A stretch of DNA of 64,000 nt from a virus: the IMG/VR virus record IMGVR_UViG_3300042892_001857, positions 1 through 64,000 of that record. One strand, given 5' to 3'. The notes below the pieces were generated by a model, which did not search any database, was not told the DNA's origin, and saw only the letters and a program-made list of their open reading frames with translations. The position numbers were made by a program, and so were the translations under genes. This document shows positions 7,977 through 16,084 of this stretch, in pieces (within the stretch, counting starts at the first letter, position 1; each line of letters begins with the position of its first letter).

Positions 7977-9058
7977 GGTTTGTAATGTCTTTGATATGAT
8001 TTAAATCTTTGTTGACTAATATCATCCGTATCAACTATATTAAAATACCTCTCAACATCCGGATTGTTAATTAATTTAAGAAAGTAATCATTTACCTGAC
8101 TTCGAGCAATCGATAATCTTTTTAATTTTGTGTATCGTCTGATAGATAATTCTGTAGACATTTTCTTATACAACCAATAAGGTATTTTAATAAATTCAAA
8201 ACCTTCTTTACCTTCAACCGGACCTAACATTTCTATTTGAGATTTTGGTAACTTACTAAAGAATATATGAATGTTGTATGATTCCGCACCATCCATAAAC
8301 AAACCAGCATTATCCAATTGTTCGTGAATGTTTAATACATCAATCATCTTCCCACTATCCCCGGTAATCATATAGGCACCAATCATAGCTTTCTCTTCAG
8401 GTAGATAAACTAATTTATTAAAGTTGGGTGTTGTATCCACAATTTCCTCTTGTTCGTTTAACCTTGATGATAATGGTGGGTCCAATAAAAACTTATCGTT
8501 AACCCAATGTCTTAACTCATTCTCAACAAAATACTCAGGAACTTCTTCGTCATCCGGTTTGTTTGAAGCAATTTCTGCAATATGTCTAGCAAACCTAATT
8601 TTATATTTATCATCCATCATAGTCATTAAACCATCGGATATGAAGAATATCTTAGAGAAGGGGTCACTTAAATGTAAATCACCCTCAGCAACCTGAAATG
8701 ATTTAAGAATTACTTTACCCCAAAAAGTTTTATAATTTTCAGTTTCAGTTAAACTTGGTTTTAATATTTTGTTAACGGCTCTAATAACTCCACCAACAAT
8801 ACCAGGAATCATAAGTTGTGGTAAGAACCAAGGCAATAATCTAATTGTCGCTTTAACACCACCTTCACCAACGTGTTTAAATATTCTTTGTTTTGTAGCA
8901 CTCTCAACAATTGCTCGTAACTGACCAAAGGTAATCTTACCTTGGGCTTTACAGAACTTCTCACTATCACAAATGTTTTTAATAGTTGTTTTTGACGGTT
9001 CTATATCAGTATTCTCTAATATTTTAAAATATTGGTTTTCTTTAATTATAATTCTCAT
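7973..9058 (-). CDS. Hypothetical protein with [IL]xE N-terminal leader
   Basis: 361 residues. Starts MRIIIKENQYFKILENTD, with IKE at residues 5-7, the leader form shared by candidate capsid cargo here. After it come a cysteine pair (ICDSEKFCKAQG), a hydrophobic stretch near residues 70-95 (LLPWFLPQLMIPGIVGGVI), and a soluble C-terminal half. It shares a palindromic box with the divergent zinc protein gene at 9090. No enzyme motif recognised. Confidence 0.75.
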   Translation of the reverse strand: MRIIIKENQYFKILENTDIEPSKTTIKNICDSEKFCKAQGKITFGQLRAIVESATKQRIFKHVGEGGVKATIRLLPWFLPQLMIPGIVGGVIRAVNKILKPSLTETENYKTFWGKVILKSFQVAEGDLHLSDPFSKIFFISDGLMTMMDDKYKIRFARHIAEIASNKPDDEEVPEYFVENELRHWVNDKFLLDPPLSSRLNEQEEIVDTTPNFNKLVYLPEEKAMIGAYMITGDSGKMIDVLNIHEQLDNAGLFMDGAESYNIHIFFSKLPKSQIEMLGPVEGKEGFEFIKIPYWLYKKMSTELSIRRYTKLKRLSIARSQVNDYFLKLINNPDVERYFNIVDTDDISQQRFKSYQRHYKP

Positions 9059-9078
9059 ATTTATAAATATATTTGTAA
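9057..9078. promoter_or_regulatory. Palindromic divergent box
   Basis: ATATTTATAAATAT (9057-9070) is a perfect palindrome and abuts the start of the minus gene at 9058. A second box ATATTTGTAA (9069-9078) lies 11 bp before the plus ATG at 9090. One site could therefore serve both divergent genes. Confidence 0.5.
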
Positions 9079-9089
9079 TCTAAAATATT

Positions 9090-9908
9090 ATGGAAAAACA
9101 CAAATTACTTTCATTAGTTAAGAAAACGGCAAACTACTTTGATGACTACTCATCACCTAACTCCGTATACCAATCTTTATGGAATGATAAACACTTCAAA
9201 CCATTATTAGATAGAATGTCACCTGAAGATGTTATTTTTTATAGTTTCTTAATTCCTATTAATAATAAGGAACAAGACATTGATGAAGCTTATGACAGAA
9301 TTGAAACCAATATGTATTCCGTTGAGTTAATTGAAATCTACAATACCGAACCTGAAGTTGATTGTCCTGATTGTCATAACGGACGCGAACCTTGTGATTA
9401 TTGTGATGGAACAGGTGAAACAGAATGTAATCGTTGCGATGGTAATGGTGAAGAAGATTGTGACTATTGTGGTGGTTCAGGTATGGATGAAGATGCCGGT
9501 GAAGAATGTGATATGTGTGAAGGTTCCGGAAGAATGACTTGTGGAAGATGTAATGGTAGTGGAGAAGAATCTTGCAATTATTGTGGTGGCGATGGAGACG
9601 TAAATTGTTCAAATTGTGACGCAACAGGAAATATATATAGTGATGAACAAGTTGAGATTCAATATTTAGATTATATATCTTGGAGTGGTCGTTGGAAAGA
9701 TTATTTCTTCAAAGCAAAACCTGACGAACAATTAGATGGAGAAGATGCTAAAAATTTTGGGTTTAATTCCCAAACAATATTGTTGGGTATGTCTGAGGAA
9801 ATTGTTGATGATTACACAGAATATGACAATGGTGACGTATTATTATATGTAACTAAAGACACAAAAGATTTATATCTAAAGAAAACAGACGAGAGAATTT
9901 TAATTTAA
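9090..9908 (+). CDS. Multi zinc-finger protein with eight CxxC motifs, DnaJ-like
   Basis: 272 residues. Between about residues 92 and 175 there are eight CxxC motifs (CPDC, CDYC, CNRC, CDYC, CDMC, CGRC, CNYC, CSNC), most followed by x-G-x-G. This is the DnaJ cysteine-rich fold duplicated, enough for about four zinc sites, without a J domain. Flanking regions are acidic. Such domains bind unfolded proteins or act as thiol redox modules. A separate full DnaJ-like protein lies at 38089-39009. Its gene has its own promoter box and converges with the next gene, overlapping it by 4 bp. Confidence 0.8.
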   Translation: MEKHKLLSLVKKTANYFDDYSSPNSVYQSLWNDKHFKPLLDRMSPEDVIFYSFLIPINNKEQDIDEAYDRIETNMYSVELIEIYNTEPEVDCPDCHNGREPCDYCDGTGETECNRCDGNGEEDCDYCGGSGMDEDAGEECDMCEGSGRMTCGRCNGSGEESCNYCGGDGDVNCSNCDATGNIYSDEQVEIQYLDYISWSGRWKDYFFKAKPDEQLDGEDAKNFGFNSQTILLGMSEEIVDDYTEYDNGDVLLYVTKDTKDLYLKKTDERILI

Positions 9909-10450
9909 TCTTCGTAATTACGATAATTATCCAAATGTTGTGAGATTGCTTCATAAACGTTAGGTAAGTAAAATCTTCTTATCCACATACTGTATGAGGC
10001 AAGATTATCAAATTTTTTATTCCACTCAATAGAAGTGTAAGATTGACTATTATCCAAATCATCAGGTCCTAATAAAATCCCATTATTATTTGAATCCACC
10101 GCCTTATATAATTCAGTGTCAACGGGAATATTACCATAACCATCCCAAAATGGTGTCGCCATACTAGATGTTGTTTCATCATTATAATCATTATAAAAAT
10201 CACCACTCCAATCACAGTCCCAATTAACTACACCACTAAACCCATCATAACTTAATTGACATTTTTTATATTTCCAAGGAAATAGTTTTTCCCTAAATAA
10301 ATAATCAAGAATATAATTTGCCATCTCAAAATCTATTTGACAATCACTTTTCTGAATTAATTCTATTGTGGTTAAACCCAACATTGACTTAGCCTCGTCA
10401 AATCCTTCTTTTTCAATTAAATTTTGCAACCAACTTTCAAATTTTCCCAT
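9905..10450 (-). CDS. Acidic hypothetical protein
   Basis: 181 residues. N-terminal helix with alternating charges (WLQNLIEKEGFDEAKSMLG), then an Asp/Asn/Tyr-rich region (VNWDCDWSGDFYNDYNDE) and a Ser/Trp-containing C-terminus. Divergent from the gene at 10493 across a TATTTATA-rich spacer. Not recognised. Confidence 0.7.
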   Translation of the reverse strand: MGKFESWLQNLIEKEGFDEAKSMLGLTTIELIQKSDCQIDFEMANYILDYLFREKLFPWKYKKCQLSYDGFSGVVNWDCDWSGDFYNDYNDETTSSMATPFWDGYGNIPVDTELYKAVDSNNNGILLGPDDLDNSQSYTSIEWNKKFDNLASYSMWIRRFYLPNVYEAISQHLDNYRNYED

Positions 10451-10463
10451 AAACTATATTCAT

Positions 10464-10490
10464 TATTTATATAAATATATATATTTATTG
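10464..10490. promoter_or_regulatory. Divergent ATATTTATTG / TATTTATA boxes
   Basis: ATATTTATTG (10481-10490) is 2 bp before the plus ATG at 10493. The overlapping TATTTATATAAATAT-like tract reads toward the minus gene starting at 10450. Confidence 0.45.
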
Positions 10491-10492
10491 TT

Positions 10493-11149
10493 ATGAACAA
10501 AGATAAATTATTACGACTATTTCTTAAAACCATAGATACGCCCCTTAATATCAATGGATTATTATTATATCCTCAACTTAACGAGGACTCTATTGAATGG
10601 GATATAGAAAACCCTAACGATATATCTTACAGTAATTTTGTTGTTGATGGACACCTTGAGGAATCACTATACGACTTTATGGTAATGACCGGAACCAAAG
10701 ATTTACCAGAGTGGGGAAAAGACATTTATGAAAAATATTGTAGAGTAGGTAACATAAGATACTTTTATATTAACCAAGAATTAAGACAGAAAATTAATGA
10801 CAAGTGTAGTAATTTTACATCTATTGAGTTACATGATGAAGAAAAACTTAATTCGGAATGTTACGTATTGAATTGGGATATTGGTTACGAAGACCATGAA
10901 ATGTTTAATTTTTATTTATCGTTGGAATTAACTAACCCAATGATTAACGGTGGAGAAATTGATGATGACGCACTTGGGGAATTTATTGAAAGCTTTGTCT
11001 ATAACGAGAGTGCTCAAGAACAAGAATTAGACTTGGTTTGGCACATTATAACAGAAATAATTAATAATAAAAATATGTATGATAGCACATATATGTATTC
11101 AAACGCTGTTATTGGATATTTCGATAGATTTGGAAATGGTTTGACTTAA
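10493..11149 (+). CDS. Acidic hypothetical protein
   Basis: 218 residues, very acidic. Starts MNKDKLLRLFLKTIDT, then alternating aromatic and acidic residues. Single-gene unit with a box 2 bp before its ATG; 4-bp overlap with the convergent gene. Function unknown. Confidence 0.7.
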   Translation: MNKDKLLRLFLKTIDTPLNINGLLLYPQLNEDSIEWDIENPNDISYSNFVVDGHLEESLYDFMVMTGTKDLPEWGKDIYEKYCRVGNIRYFYINQELRQKINDKCSNFTSIELHDEEKLNSECYVLNWDIGYEDHEMFNFYLSLELTNPMINGGEIDDDALGEFIESFVYNESAQEQELDLVWHIITEIINNKNMYDSTYMYSNAVIGYFDRFGNGLT

Positions 11150-11511
11150 TAAGAAAAATCAACATCCGCACAAACATTGGGAAACCAAGTTTCAACCTCA
11201 TCAAGAATTGAATCTTTAATTTCATCTTCAATCCAACTTGGTAAATCTGTGATGTATTTCATATATTCCCAATCACCTTCAAACCCAACCTTAATTTCAA
11301 TTGGATTAAGATATATGGTCCCACCATATTGACAACGTTTATATCGTGTGACGTTCCAAAGACTAATTTTATCAATCTTATAAGTAACAGACCAATCCGC
11401 ATAATCCTCACCACTAGAATAAGGCATACCATATTGACCTTCTATAACCATAACCTCATCAAACAATTTAACGATGTTTTTTTTAATTGATTCTATTTTT
11501 CTATCTTCCAT
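11146..11511 (-). CDS. Hypothetical protein
   Basis: 121 residues with an amphipathic N-terminal helix and a beta-rich middle (WSVTYKIDKISLWNVTRYK, GGTIYLNPIEIKVGF). TAATG overlap with the upstream gene, so cotranslated as the last gene of a three-gene operon from 13062. Not recognised. Confidence 0.75.
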   Translation of the reverse strand: MEDRKIESIKKNIVKLFDEVMVIEGQYGMPYSSGEDYADWSVTYKIDKISLWNVTRYKRCQYGGTIYLNPIEIKVGFEGDWEYMKYITDLPSWIEDEIKDSILDEVETWFPNVCADVDFSY

Positions 11512-12542
11512 TATATGTAGTCAGGAAATATTTCATTTATGTATTTATCAACTAAACCACTATCCGGGTAATCCGGCATTCTAAAGTCAAGCCAAGGTTC
11601 ATCACCATTGTCCATAAAAGTATTCATCATATTTAACCAACTAGTAACATAATCAAGGTTATTCGCATAATACCCCCAATTACTAGTATCCGCAACAAAT
11701 TTCTTAATAGAATTAACAACCTCGTTTGGATTAAATTTTATTATATAGGTTTCAATAAGTTTGTCAGGATTATGACTTGTTGGTCTTGATTCCCATTTAC
11801 CCGATTTCACATCAAAGAATGTTTCTAATTCACTCATAGCGTCATTATATATTTCTGTTTCATACGCATTGTTATAAGCATTGGAATGAATACTATATAA
11901 GTCACCGGTTACATCAGGTAAATAATCATTATCAAGTAAATACATAAATGATTCTTCATCACCAATAACATCACCAACATTCTCCGGTGTTAAATAAAAA
12001 ATACCTTCTTCAGAATAATTGTTAAATAAATCAGGTGAACTATCATCAACCTCAATTTTCCAATTAGTTAACACATCTAACATATGTTGTTTTAATCGTT
12101 CTATGTTCTCGGGGTTCAACTCTTCAATAACATCTCTATATACATCATCGGTAGTATTGCTGTAATGTTCCCAATTATCTTCACCAAATATGGCTTTAAC
12201 ATAATCTCTTGCAGTTAAATTTCTTCCATTATTATCAAACAACTCAGCTAAGTCTTCTTTATCTGTAATTCTTAAATAACATCCATCATCTTTAAATTCT
12301 ATATCATCTAATTGAGCTATACAATATTTTAATGTTTCTTTATCGTTTAAGACGTTTAATAAGTAATTCAGTATCTCTAGTTGATAATCACTTAAATTAT
12401 CGTCAAAAGGGTCAATATATTGTAATAGATTTTGTTTATGGAAGAACTTAAGTATTTGTTCCATACTACCAAAGAATCCAAGTAAATCTTCAAATTCTCC
12501 GGAATTAAATTCGTCTATATATTCTTGTAAATGTGGCTTCAT
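11511..12542 (-). CDS. Acidic hypothetical protein
   Basis: 343 residues from the ATG at 12542 (MKPHLQEYIDEF), immediately after the upstream stop; a longer reading would need a TTG. Highly acidic throughout with Tyr/Asn-rich C-terminus. No TM, signal or known motif. Middle gene of the 13062-11146 operon. Confidence 0.75.
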   Translation of the reverse strand: MKPHLQEYIDEFNSGEFEDLLGFFGSMEQILKFFHKQNLLQYIDPFDDNLSDYQLEILNYLLNVLNDKETLKYCIAQLDDIEFKDDGCYLRITDKEDLAELFDNNGRNLTARDYVKAIFGEDNWEHYSNTTDDVYRDVIEELNPENIERLKQHMLDVLTNWKIEVDDSSPDLFNNYSEEGIFYLTPENVGDVIGDEESFMYLLDNDYLPDVTGDLYSIHSNAYNNAYETEIYNDAMSELETFFDVKSGKWESRPTSHNPDKLIETYIIKFNPNEVVNSIKKFVADTSNWGYYANNLDYVTSWLNMMNTFMDNGDEPWLDFRMPDYPDSGLVDKYINEIFPDYI

Positions 12543-12543
12543 A

Positions 12544-13062
12544 TTATTGTTGACTAATATATTCTGAATCAAATATTACTTTAATTCCTGTTTTTGATGT
12601 TATGTTCTCCTTGAAATAATCATTTATACCCCACTGAACCTCGTCACTAACTTCCCACCCATAATCATCATCATTTAACGCATCTTCTAATGTTCTATTC
12701 TCACCATTTGAAACGGTAACTGTTCCCGACAAATCATTAACTTTTACACTAACAACAACATTTGGTTGTTTTTCATCCAATTCCCAATAGTCAATGTCAT
12801 CCACCTCAAAGAAGAAATCGTATCCACCATACTCATCTATATGATGGGGATTCTGAAGTAATAAAGTTTTGGCAAGTTCTTTTGATTCTTCCTCACCTCT
12901 CCACTCAATTAAGTATTTGTAAGCATCATCATAACTAACCATACCAGTTCTATCATCCAACTTAAACATATTGATGAATTGATTATCTACCTCACCCCCA
13001 AACTTATCAAAGTATTTGAATACGACGCTCTTATGTTTGGATTCCGTTATTATTAATTTCAT
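12544..13062 (-). CDS. Hypothetical protein with [IL]xE N-terminal leader
   Basis: 172 residues. Starts MKLIITESKHKSVVFKYF; ITE at residues 5-7 is the shared leader signature. The rest is acidic with a beta-rich centre (VVVSVKVNDLSGTVTVS). A CTATTTATAA box lies 29 bp upstream. First gene of a three-gene operon, so the two downstream orphan genes share its timing. Confidence 0.75.
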   Translation of the reverse strand: MKLIITESKHKSVVFKYFDKFGGEVDNQFINMFKLDDRTGMVSYDDAYKYLIEWRGEEESKELAKTLLLQNPHHIDEYGGYDFFFEVDDIDYWELDEKQPNVVVSVKVNDLSGTVTVSNGENRTLEDALNDDDYGWEVSDEVQWGINDYFKENITSKTGIKVIFDSEYISQQ

Positions 13063-13091
13063 TCTTTTCTATGTGGTAATTTTAATTATAA

Positions 13092-13101
13092 TTATAAATA
13101 G
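13092..13101 (-). promoter_or_regulatory. CTATTTATAA box (putative late promoter)
   Basis: CTATTTATAA on the minus strand, 29 bp before the ATG at 13062, in the spacer shared with the divergent gene at 13129. Confidence 0.4.
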
Positions 13102-13128
13102 TTAATAACCAAATAAAATATCAAATTT

Positions 13129-13479
13129 ATGGCACATTCAGTAATCCACGCAAAATCATCCGCAAAAAAATATGGCGGACTATACACCGACTATCTATTC
13201 CTTCACGAATGGCTAGACGAAAGCAAACTTTGGGTGCCACACTCAATACACAGAATGTTCAGACATCATAGTATGGGTATTCACGAAGCAGAACAAAGGT
13301 TTGGTAGTCACTTTACCAACTCAGATGGGAAAGTTGTTTATACACGATATATATTAACCGACCATATAAAAGAAGATTGTTTCAATTACGTTCCAACACC
13401 TCGTGAATGGTTACAAGCAATAGAATCCAAAGAAAAACCTATGTGGATGATAAGAACACTAGACATTAATGTAGATTAA
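13129..13479 (+). CDS. DUF6915-like protein
   Basis: 116 residues. The pattern AHSVIHAKSSAKKYGG, then FLHEWLDESK, HRMFRHHSMGIHEAE, TNSDGKVV and a late H-x-x-ED looks like the small bacterial family DUF6915, in which the same histidines are conserved. Function of the family is not known to me; the His and Asp cluster suggests metal binding. Upstream of another plus gene with its own box. Confidence 0.75.
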   Translation: MAHSVIHAKSSAKKYGGLYTDYLFLHEWLDESKLWVPHSIHRMFRHHSMGIHEAEQRFGSHFTNSDGKVVYTRYILTDHIKEDCFNYVPTPREWLQAIESKEKPMWMIRTLDINVD

Positions 13480-13480
13480 T

Positions 13481-13490
13481 ATATTTATAA
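13481..13490 (+). promoter_or_regulatory. ATATTTATAA box (putative late promoter)
   Basis: Exact ATATTTATAA, 11 bp before the ATG at 13502. Confidence 0.55.
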
Positions 13491-13501
13491 TAAAAAGATT
13501 T

Positions 13502-14203
13502 ATGCAACCACAAGTAACTGACGAACAATTAAAATCATTAAAACATTTCTCGTTTTATCTACAATCATATGGAGCTGAAACCGCTTATAAAGAATACTAT
13601 ATAGAATCGTGTGGTTTAGATTGGGAAGATGAACAGTTTCACTCACCACAAACAAACATATCTATAGAAACTTACGCAAAAATTGATGAAGTTCTTACTG
13701 AAATAATTGAATCTAATGAACTATTTGAAAACACTACCACAGATTGTGACCTTAGAGGACAATTAACCCTTGAAATTGATTGTATTGAAAGAACATTAAC
13801 AGCGTCCGCAACTCAATGGGAATTTGAAAGTAACGGATTTGAGTTTTCAAAAACTTTAGAAGAAATTTCTGAAGATTATAGTGAAGAAACATATAACGAA
13901 GTTTTAAGGATATTTGAACTGATTGGTGAAAATGGTGAAGGTATGGTACAATTTCAAGGTGGAGGTGATGAGGGGTCTTTAGATGGTGATATGTCTATTA
14001 ACGGGTCATCTGAAGATATGCCAAAACTTATTGAAGATATGTTATATCACTGGTTAGAAGAAACTGATGTAGATTGGTATAACAACGAAGGTGGTCAAGG
14101 TAGTTTTATATTTAATCCATCAGATTCCCAAATTTATTTAAATTTAGAACAAAACTACGAAGAAAATGTTAACGTTCCGATAAACTTTGAAATAAAATTC
14201 TAA
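13502..14203 (+). CDS. Acidic hypothetical protein
   Basis: 233 residues, very acidic. A Gly-rich centre (GMVQFQGGGDEGSLDGDMS) and a GGQGSFIFNP segment suggest beta structure. Own promoter box and a strong terminator, so an autonomous unit. Not recognised. Confidence 0.7.
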   Translation: MQPQVTDEQLKSLKHFSFYLQSYGAETAYKEYYIESCGLDWEDEQFHSPQTNISIETYAKIDEVLTEIIESNELFENTTTDCDLRGQLTLEIDCIERTLTASATQWEFESNGFEFSKTLEEISEDYSEETYNEVLRIFELIGENGEGMVQFQGGGDEGSLDGDMSINGSSEDMPKLIEDMLYHWLEETDVDWYNNEGGQGSFIFNPSDSQIYLNLEQNYEENVNVPINFEIKF

Positions 14204-14210
14204 AATACAA

Positions 14211-14239
14211 AACCCCCTGATTTATCAAGGGGTTTTTTT
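14211..14239 (+). terminator. Rho-independent terminator
   Basis: AACCCCCTGA, loop, then TCAAGGGGTT followed by seven T. One mismatch in the stem. Directly after the gene ending at 14203. Confidence 0.8.
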
Positions 14240-14429
14240 ATAGTCAGGTTGGAAGTTCAATAAGTAAGTTAAAAAGAGTTTTAAGTTTTGACAAATTAAT
14301 TTTGAACTGCTGAGTGTTGAGGTTTGAGTACTTAATCATCATCAAAACGTCGAGGACTCTGTTAATAGTTTGTATGTTGAATATTGATAGTCAATATTAC
14401 ATTACATTAAATCCCTCCCGGACACTGAA
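14240..14429. other. Non-coding spacer with a short perfect inverted repeat
   Basis: The longest gene-free stretch in the window, about 190 bp. No reading frame of note. AATATTGA-TAG-TCAATATT (14380-14398) is a perfect 8-bp inverted repeat, operator-like or a small hairpin. No promoter box or tRNA fold was recognised. Confidence 0.5.
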
Positions 14430-14867
14430 CTATATATTGGTGATTTGGTTATGGTTGTCCAAAATATCCTGAATTTCTTCAATTTGGTTTTCCATATGTT
14501 TAACCATCTCGTCTCTCTCAACAATTGAGATTTCCGTCACTTTTACTAATGGTGTCTCACGATTTCTTGAGTAGTAATCTTGAACACTTCCTTCGTTACA
14601 ATCCAAGTTTTTGATTCTTGTAATCATAGATTTCAATTCCGATAATCTAAAAATGTGATTATATACCGGACCATTTGCTCTGTGGATGTTTGTTTTAAGT
14701 TCCACCAACTCATTACTTTTTTGGTTGATTTGCTCCATACATTCTTTAGCCGAATATGGTCTAACATTACCAACCTCAACTGAGTTGTATGTCGCCACTC
14801 TAACGTGCAAATCTTGAATCTCTTTAACCAATCGGTTTTTCTCTTTTAAAGCTTTCTTTATATTCAT
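14430..14867 (-). CDS. DIP1984-like (DUF6847-type) protein
   Basis: 145 residues, mostly helical. N-terminal KKALKEKNRLVKEIQDLHVRV and the central LVELKTNIHRANG resemble the DIP1984 family (helical, with an L..I...N..N core). The family's function is not well defined. Own transcription unit between a spacer and a small gene. Confidence 0.6.
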   Translation of the reverse strand: MNIKKALKEKNRLVKEIQDLHVRVATYNSVEVGNVRPYSAKECMEQINQKSNELVELKTNIHRANGPVYNHIFRLSELKSMITRIKNLDCNEGSVQDYYSRNRETPLVKVTEISIVERDEMVKHMENQIEEIQDILDNHNQITNI

Positions 14868-14925
14868 AATAAAATTGTTTTGTTCTTTGTTTGTATAGTA
14901 TAATCATTTTTTACCGGAAGTCAAA

Positions 14926-15264
14926 TCACCAAACCTCGTATCCACAAGTTTTAAACTCACTACCCCTTAATTCTTTAATGGAATCTTCAATGGGGGTTTT
15001 AATATATTTATCAAAATCATCCGGTTTCATTAAAACCCCCTCCACAAATCCAAATGTCTTAGCAAGACTATTAATTATTGATACCATATTGTCACTTCCA
15101 TAATCATCAGGTATTGAATTTGTTAAAACAATAAAATATTCCCTTTCATTAGGATATGACCAATACAAATAATACATACGATAGTCCGGGTGTCTCCTTA
15201 ATTCAGGAAACTCTTTATAAACTTCTTTTAAAAGTAGTTGTAATCGTTTAGGATATGGGTTCAT
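14926..15264 (-). CDS. Hypothetical protein
   Basis: 112 residues with an N-terminal PKRLQLLLKEVYKEFPEL helix and aromatic-rich YRMYYLYWSYPNEREYFIVLTN. It starts 1 bp after the stop of the zinc-finger gene upstream, so cotranscribed with it. Not recognised. Confidence 0.7.
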   Translation of the reverse strand: MNPYPKRLQLLLKEVYKEFPELRRHPDYRMYYLYWSYPNEREYFIVLTNSIPDDYGSDNMVSIINSLAKTFGFVEGVLMKPDDFDKYIKTPIEDSIKELRGSEFKTCGYEVW

Positions 15265-15265
15265 A

Positions 15266-16006
15266 TTACATTATGTATTTCAAAACCCATTCACCATCCC
15301 ACTTTTTAACTTGAGATTTAGGAACCCAAAATTCCATTTCACCAATCTCTTCAACTCTTCTCAAGTAATCCTCACGGAATCTGTCGGCTTGATTTATGTC
15401 AGTGATGTAAGGGATTCTCATATGTTTAGCACAAGTCTTTCCAACACCTGTTAACATTGAAAACTCATCAGTCAATGTTTTAGCACAACATCTACAAACT
15501 TTACTTCTTCCTGTTGTCATTTTTCCTGAGAACTTGAACGCCTTTGGAGAAACTGCCAACAACTTAGTAATGTCAATAACCATTGGATTAAATTCTAATC
15601 CGTAAGTCTCTTTCATTTGTTGACCAATTTTACGTCCAACAGTTACCGTATCACCCGGAGTAGGAATTTTGAAATTGCGAGTATCCTCTTTATCAATATC
15701 CTTTTGGATTTGAGTTAACGTAGCGTTTACTTGTTTGTCAGACAATGTTCCGTATTTAAGTAACTTACCTTTTATTTCATTGACGAAACTATTTGGTCCA
15801 TCATACTTAGCAATCTTTTGTAAGTTTTCAGACATTGTTTCAACATTAACGGTTTGAACACTTTTAAGTGCTTTCTCAGCGAATTCCACTTGTTTAGGTG
15901 TTAAGTTTCCCCATTTTTCCAAAGATGATTTAATACTTAATAAAAATTTGTTAGAACCTTGGTAATTTCTAACTTTTGATGTCGTTGATGTGGTGGTAGT
16001 TGTCAT
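15266..16006 (-). CDS. DUF6011-like zinc-finger protein
   Basis: 246 residues from the ATG at 16006 (MTTTTTTSTTSK). An upstream ATG at 16057 is rejected because the promoter (16028-16057) covers it. Two helical repeats (NKFLLSIKSSLEKWGNLTPKQ and NSFVNEIKGKLLKYGTLSDKQ) precede a C-terminal treble clef-like CRCCAKTLTDEFSMLTGVGKTCAKH, the C-x2-C..C-x2-H pattern of DUF6011. Probably a nucleic acid-binding protein. Expected early from its host-type promoter. Confidence 0.75.
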   Translation of the reverse strand: MTTTTTSTTSKVRNYQGSNKFLLSIKSSLEKWGNLTPKQVEFAEKALKSVQTVNVETMSENLQKIAKYDGPNSFVNEIKGKLLKYGTLSDKQVNATLTQIQKDIDKEDTRNFKIPTPGDTVTVGRKIGQQMKETYGLEFNPMVIDITKLLAVSPKAFKFSGKMTTGRSKVCRCCAKTLTDEFSMLTGVGKTCAKHMRIPYITDINQADRFREDYLRRVEEIGEMEFWVPKSQVKKWDGEWVLKYIM

Positions 16007-16027
16007 AGTATATCTGTTTTGTGAGTA

Positions 16028-16057
16028 CAAAGATAATACTATTTTTGATATAAACAA
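16028..16057 (-). promoter_or_regulatory. Bacteroidota-type promoter
   Basis: On the minus strand TTG (16055-16057), 19 bp, TATCTTTG (16028-16035). The ATG at 16006 is 21 bp further, which decides the start of that gene. Confidence 0.8.
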
Positions 16058-16062
16058 AAAAA

Positions 16063-16080
16063 AGGAACTAAATGTCCCTC
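16063..16080 (-). terminator. Probable terminator
   Basis: On the minus strand GGGAC-ATTTA-GTTCC with a T run after it. It follows the gene ending at 16085 and partly adjoins the next promoter. Confidence 0.55.
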
Positions 16081-16084
16081 TTTT

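Noticed and set aside
9259-9624. His-rich antisense reading frame opposite the zinc-finger gene
   Set aside because: Shadow of the repeated Cys/Asp/Gly codons in the sense gene, no start context.
16007-16057. N-terminal extension of the DUF6011-like gene to the ATG at 16057
   Set aside because: The extension would be coded by the host-type promoter itself; the ATG at 16006 lies at a normal distance after the -7 box.
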